From positions 1 through 16,058 of the forward strand of contig CALBTC010000214.1 of assembly GCA_937967805.1 (NCBI GenBank): a DNA stretch of 16,058 nt, written 5' to 3'. The notes under the pieces are model-generated. The model saw only the letters and a list, made by a program, of their open reading frames with translations, did no database searches and was not told the DNA's origin. Every line of letters starts with the position of its first letter. Positions within the stretch are counted from its first letter, which is position 1. Shown here piece by piece: positions 13,408 to 16,058 of the stretch. The position numbers were made by a program, and so were the translations under genes. The DNA comes from an uncultured Anaerolineaceae bacterium. GTDB lineage: Bacteria > Chloroflexota > Anaerolineae > Promineifilales > Promineifilaceae.

Positions 13408-15393
13408 ATGAAGCCACCGTCATCAAGTTTTAAGCCTACTATCACTATTGTCCTGCTTTTGCTGTTAGCCTTATCGGCTTGCCGGGGCGAACTTGAGAGC
13501 AGCCTGCCAGAAATTGAGCCGACGCCACTGAGCGAAACGGCCGTTGCCCAACCAACCTCGCTGCCCCCGCCACTCATCACCCCAGACGCTCTGACTGACG
13601 TTCCTACCACACCGGAGGCGTTGGAAGCAATAGAGAAAACAGAGGAACCAACGGCCGTTCCCTTCCCCACATTACCCGGCGCACTCATCCAAATATCCAT
13701 GCAAAGCCAGGTGGGCATTTTGCTGGACGAATTCCCAGATGAAATGCGCGACCGGGTAGCCAAAGAGTTGCTGGCGCTGGCTGATGATGCCTGGCTGACC
13801 CGAGCGATGCGCCAGGTGCGTCTAACCCGCAACCGCCTCAATTTTCGCAACTTTCTCTATCCTGAGAAAGGTCAGTTACCTTTGCCCCCCGAAGAATTAT
13901 GGGAGATTCAGCTAAACCCAGAAGGGCCAACTCGCCAAACCATTCAAGGACATGAGTTGGTAATGATTGGCTACACATTCAGCACTGTTTTGCTAACGGA
14001 TGCCCAATCCCTTGGGTTAGCGGAGCCTGCTCTGGCTGATGTGAGTGGCATATGGGAGGAGCCGTTTATTTTTCCGGCCGATCCAGACTTGCTGCTCCAG
14101 CGTACGGGCAATGCCTGTATCAACGAAGGGGGCTTTCCCCCGAATAGTTTTGATTCAGAAAACATCTGGCATTTCTATGATTTTGCTTGCACGTCCGATA
14201 GCAGTGGCGCGACTGGTTGCCACCGTTCCTACCTGCCCAATTTATCCTGCCAGGAAGCTCTGGTCGCTCGCGTCGGAGAGGTGTCGGCCATGATCCGATT
14301 CGAGCGGTTGGAATGGGAGGAAGATTTGGCTGACCAGGTGCGCCTGGGCTCAGTGACCAATTGGGATGCCCCAGACTTAACGGCCGTTGCCGATGATCTC
14401 TCCACCAATCGCATCATTTACCGCTATTTTGAAGAGGGGGATTGTGCCGCCGAAGAAGGCGCTGTAGGTGGCAGCGGCTGGCGACGCCTGCTGCAATTTG
14501 ATGCTACCGTCTGGAATGTAGGCGCTGAAGCGATGCACATAGGCCAGGCCAACGTAGAAGATACGGAAAATCATGTTTTTACCTACAGCCCCTGTCACGA
14601 TCATTTTCATTACAGTAATTACGGCGATTTCTTTTTGGAAGACGCCGAAGGGCTAACTGGCAGCAAGCAAGCATTTTGCGTGCAAAGCACCGTCAGAATG
14701 AGCAACAACGAAGCGGCTCCCCTGACCCACAGCTACTCTTGCAGCTTCCAGGGAATTCAAGCAGGGTGGGCAGATGAATACATTGCTGGATTGGATGCCC
14801 AATGGATCGATATAACTGATTTGGAGATACTGCCGGAGGGTCTCATGGTTCAACTGGGCTTTACGTCCAACGGCGATCAATTCTTGTGTGAAGGGACTCC
14901 GGTGTTAGATGAAACTGGCAACCAGCTTTGGGAACCCAGTGATTTTACGTCTCCCGATGGCCATGATATTAATCGACCCCAATGTGATTTCATTTCTGAT
15001 TGGGCAGCCAACAACCAGGCGATGACGGCCGTAACCCTCCCGCCAACCGGCGGTTTTATAACCGAATCTTGTGCCAATGGGGAAATAGGGCCACTGCGTA
15101 ACTGTGGCTTTACTGAGGTAGCACTGGATGAGGTGATTTGCGAACCGGGAACGGCCGTAATCCCCACCCTGCCAAACACGGCAAACTACCCCCTGGTGCT
15201 GCGCGTATGCCAACGCAGTGCTGAATTAGGTACTGGCGTGGCTTGTACCTATGGAACCTCTCTAATAAACACAATAATTATGGCTGCCAGCGACACAGCA
15301 ACCTTTACTTGCCCAGTCATGCAAGACAGCGGCGAATCGGCCGGTGGCTTCGCCCTCTACACCGCGCCACTCTTGGAGTTTGTACAGAGGTGA
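13408..15393 (+). CDS. Secreted lipoprotein with a lysyl oxidase domain
   Basis: A 661-residue protein. Residues 1-24 form a lipoprotein signal peptide with lipobox LSAC (Cys25), followed by a Pro/Thr/Glu-rich linker to about 90 and a Cys-containing region of unknown family (about 95-330). A lysyl oxidase domain covers about 335-490. Its copper talon is His397, His399 and His401 in CHDHFHYSNYGDF, matching CHQHYH of animal LOX. Lys420 (GSKQAFC) and Tyr458 (WADEYIAGLDAQWIDITDL) align with the Lys and Tyr that form the lysine tyrosylquinone cofactor. It should oxidatively deaminate primary amines outside the cell, perhaps on lysine of surface proteins; the substrate is unknown. Many cysteines suggest disulfides. 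GAGGGAG precedes the ATG. The upstream peptidoglycan hydrolase is 8 nt away, so a joint cell-surface role is inferred. Confidence 0.88.
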   Translation: MKPPSSSFKPTITIVLLLLLALSACRGELESSLPEIEPTPLSETAVAQPTSLPPPLITPDALTDVPTTPEALEAIEKTEEPTAVPFPTLPGALIQISMQSQVGILLDEFPDEMRDRVAKELLALADDAWLTRAMRQVRLTRNRLNFRNFLYPEKGQLPLPPEELWEIQLNPEGPTRQTIQGHELVMIGYTFSTVLLTDAQSLGLAEPALADVSGIWEEPFIFPADPDLLLQRTGNACINEGGFPPNSFDSENIWHFYDFACTSDSSGATGCHRSYLPNLSCQEALVARVGEVSAMIRFERLEWEEDLADQVRLGSVTNWDAPDLTAVADDLSTNRIIYRYFEEGDCAAEEGAVGGSGWRRLLQFDATVWNVGAEAMHIGQANVEDTENHVFTYSPCHDHFHYSNYGDFFLEDAEGLTGSKQAFCVQSTVRMSNNEAAPLTHSYSCSFQGIQAGWADEYIAGLDAQWIDITDLEILPEGLMVQLGFTSNGDQFLCEGTPVLDETGNQLWEPSDFTSPDGHDINRPQCDFISDWAANNQAMTAVTLPPTGGFITESCANGEIGPLRNCGFTEVALDEVICEPGTAVIPTLPNTANYPLVLRVCQRSAELGTGVACTYGTSLINTIIMAASDTATFTCPVMQDSGESAGGFALYTAPLLEFVQR

Positions 15394-15432
15394 CCAAAAG
15401 TGTGCTTATATTCCAACTGGTTTGTAATTTAT

Positions 15433-15454
15433 AGGCCATTTGGCCTGTATTTTA
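15433..15454 (+). terminator. Palindrome copy 4, possible terminator after the lysyl oxidase gene
   Basis: AGGCCATTTGGCCT (15433-15446) is a 5-bp GC-rich stem with an ATTT loop followed by GTATTTTA, 40 nt after the stop codon. It may act as a weak intrinsic terminator. It is also the best-conserved member of the 14-bp palindrome family. Confidence 0.5.
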
Positions 15455-15558
15455 TGCGCTAAATGGCTCTTTTTGATAGATTAAACATCTGTTAGCTTCG
15501 ATGACACTTAGAATTACCCCATTCAATAATCGAAAAACCCGTAGACTATCAATTTTCT

Positions 15559-15570
15559 GCCAATTTTGGC
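15559..15570. repeat. Short palindrome GCCAA-TT-TTGGC
   Basis: A perfect 5-bp inverted repeat in the gap before the ABC transporter gene. It is short enough that chance is possible in AT-rich sequence. Confidence 0.35.
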
Positions 15571-15597
15571 AACAAAACTAAATTACCCCTTATTTAA

Positions 15598-15615
15598 TTT
15601 CCAATAATTTGGAAA
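15598..15615. promoter_or_regulatory. 18-bp inverted repeat upstream of the ABC transporter gene, candidate operator
   Basis: TTTCCAA-TAAT-TTGGAAA is a perfect 7-bp inverted repeat 38 nt before the ATG at 15654. The symmetry and position suit a dimeric regulator. No promoter with both elements is convincing here. Confidence 0.45.
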
Positions 15616-15653
15616 AGCTGCGCAATACCCCAGTAAATCAGGCAATATAATTT

Positions 15654-16058
15654 ATGACCACTCTTCTACAAGTTCACGATCTCACAACCCGTTTCTATAC
15701 ACAGGAAGGCATTGTACACGCAGTGAACAGCGTCTCATTCATGGTTGATGAAGGAGAAATTGTTGCCCTCGTTGGCGAATCTGGCTCCGGGAAAAGCGTT
15801 ACCATGCTTTCTGTCATGGGGCTTGTGCCGCAACCGCCTGGTGAAATTGCTGGCGGCACAGTTGTATTTGAAAATCAAGACCTGTTGGCACTTTCCAACA
15901 AGCAAATGCAGCAAATTCGGGGCCGGGAAATTGCCATGATTTTTCAGGACCCCATGTCGTCTCTGAATCCGGTGTTGACAATCGGTCGTCAAATTAGTGA
16001 GGCACTCATGCAGCACTTGAATGTGCGTGCGTCGGAAGCTCGCCAGCGCACAATTCAA
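15654..16058 (+). CDS. Oligopeptide/dipeptide ABC transporter ATP-binding protein, DppD/OppD family (partial)
   Basis: The first 135 residues of an ABC ATPase that continues past the window. The N-terminus LLQVHDLTTRFYTQEGIVHAV is typical of OppD/DppD. The Walker A box is GESGSGKS (residues 41-48) and the Q-loop Gln98 lies in IFQDPMSSLNP. The family is about 330 residues and powers uptake of peptides or nickel together with a second ATPase, two permeases and a binding protein, which would be expected downstream. The ribosome-binding site is weak (AGG about 11 nt upstream), but the N-terminus fits the family, so the ATG at 15654 is kept. Confidence 0.95.
   Translation, partial: MTTLLQVHDLTTRFYTQEGIVHAVNSVSFMVDEGEIVALVGESGSGKSVTMLSVMGLVPQPPGEIAGGTVVFENQDLLALSNKQMQQIRGREIAMIFQDPMSSLNPVLTIGRQISEALMQHLNVRASEARQRTIQ

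Larger units (their letters stand above)
2084..15158. repeat. Dispersed palindromic octamer ACGGCCGT (18 copies)
   Basis: Copies start at 2084, 2672, 3998, 4975, 5407, 5428, 6127, 7150, 8880, 10050, 10371, 11252, 11785, 13537, 13651, 14380, 15025 and 15151. Ten extend to the decamer AACGGCCGTT. All lie in coding sequence, on genes of both strands. A random 16-kb sequence would hold about 0.25 copies. Confidence 0.9.

Noticed and set aside
13254..13850. Minus-strand ORF of 198 residues across the LysM/M23 and lysyl oxidase genes
   Set aside because: Low-complexity Ser/Arg-rich translation, antisense to two well-supported genes.
15646..15651. Perfect TATAAT box just before the ABC transporter start
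   Set aside because: Its start site would fall at or after the ATG at 15654 and there is no -35 at the proper distance; the N-terminus of the protein fits the family, so the ATG is kept.

Overview
The window looks like part of a bacterial chromosome of moderate GC content. The mix of genes suggests Chloroflexota: NarL-type two-component proteins with GAF-like sensors, a LysM/M23 exported protein, a lipoprotein with a Pro/Thr-rich linker, and a DppD-type ABC transporter. That assignment is inference from gene style, not from a marker gene. No rRNA, tRNA, CRISPR array or insertion sequence was seen.

Left part (1-10694, all minus strand): a regulatory pair followed by a lipid/peptide/polyketide assembly line. 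In reading order it holds a sensor histidine kinase (broken just before its ATPase domain), a NarL/LuxR response regulator, a stand-alone receiver-like protein lacking the acidic pocket, a fatty acyl-AMP ligase fused to an acyl carrier domain, an NRPS module (heterocyclization, cysteine-like adenylation with an inserted oxidase, carrier), and the first ketosynthase of a PKS that runs out of the window. Read as a pathway, a fatty acid is activated as acyl-AMP, loaded on the carrier, condensed with a probable cysteine, cyclised and oxidised to a 2-alkyl-thiazole, then passed to the PKS.

Middle (10695-12337): a divergent intergenic region with candidate promoters and palindromes, one or two small membrane ORFs, and a class I SAM methyltransferase, followed by two consecutive 11-bp inverted repeats.

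Right part (12338-16058, plus strand): a membrane-anchored LysM/M23 peptidoglycan hydrolase, a lipoprotein with a lysyl oxidase domain that keeps its copper histidines and its cofactor Lys/Tyr pair, and the start of an oligopeptide ABC transporter ATPase.

Three sequence-level signals go beyond the genes. (1) The palindromic octamer ACGGCCGT occurs 18 times, always inside coding sequence and in only two of three frames, resembling the HIP1 motif of cyanobacteria. (2) A 14-bp palindrome family, close to AGGCYATTTGGCCT, occurs at four intergenic sites. (3) An exact 19-bp tandem duplication covers the ribosome-binding region of the LysM/M23 gene.
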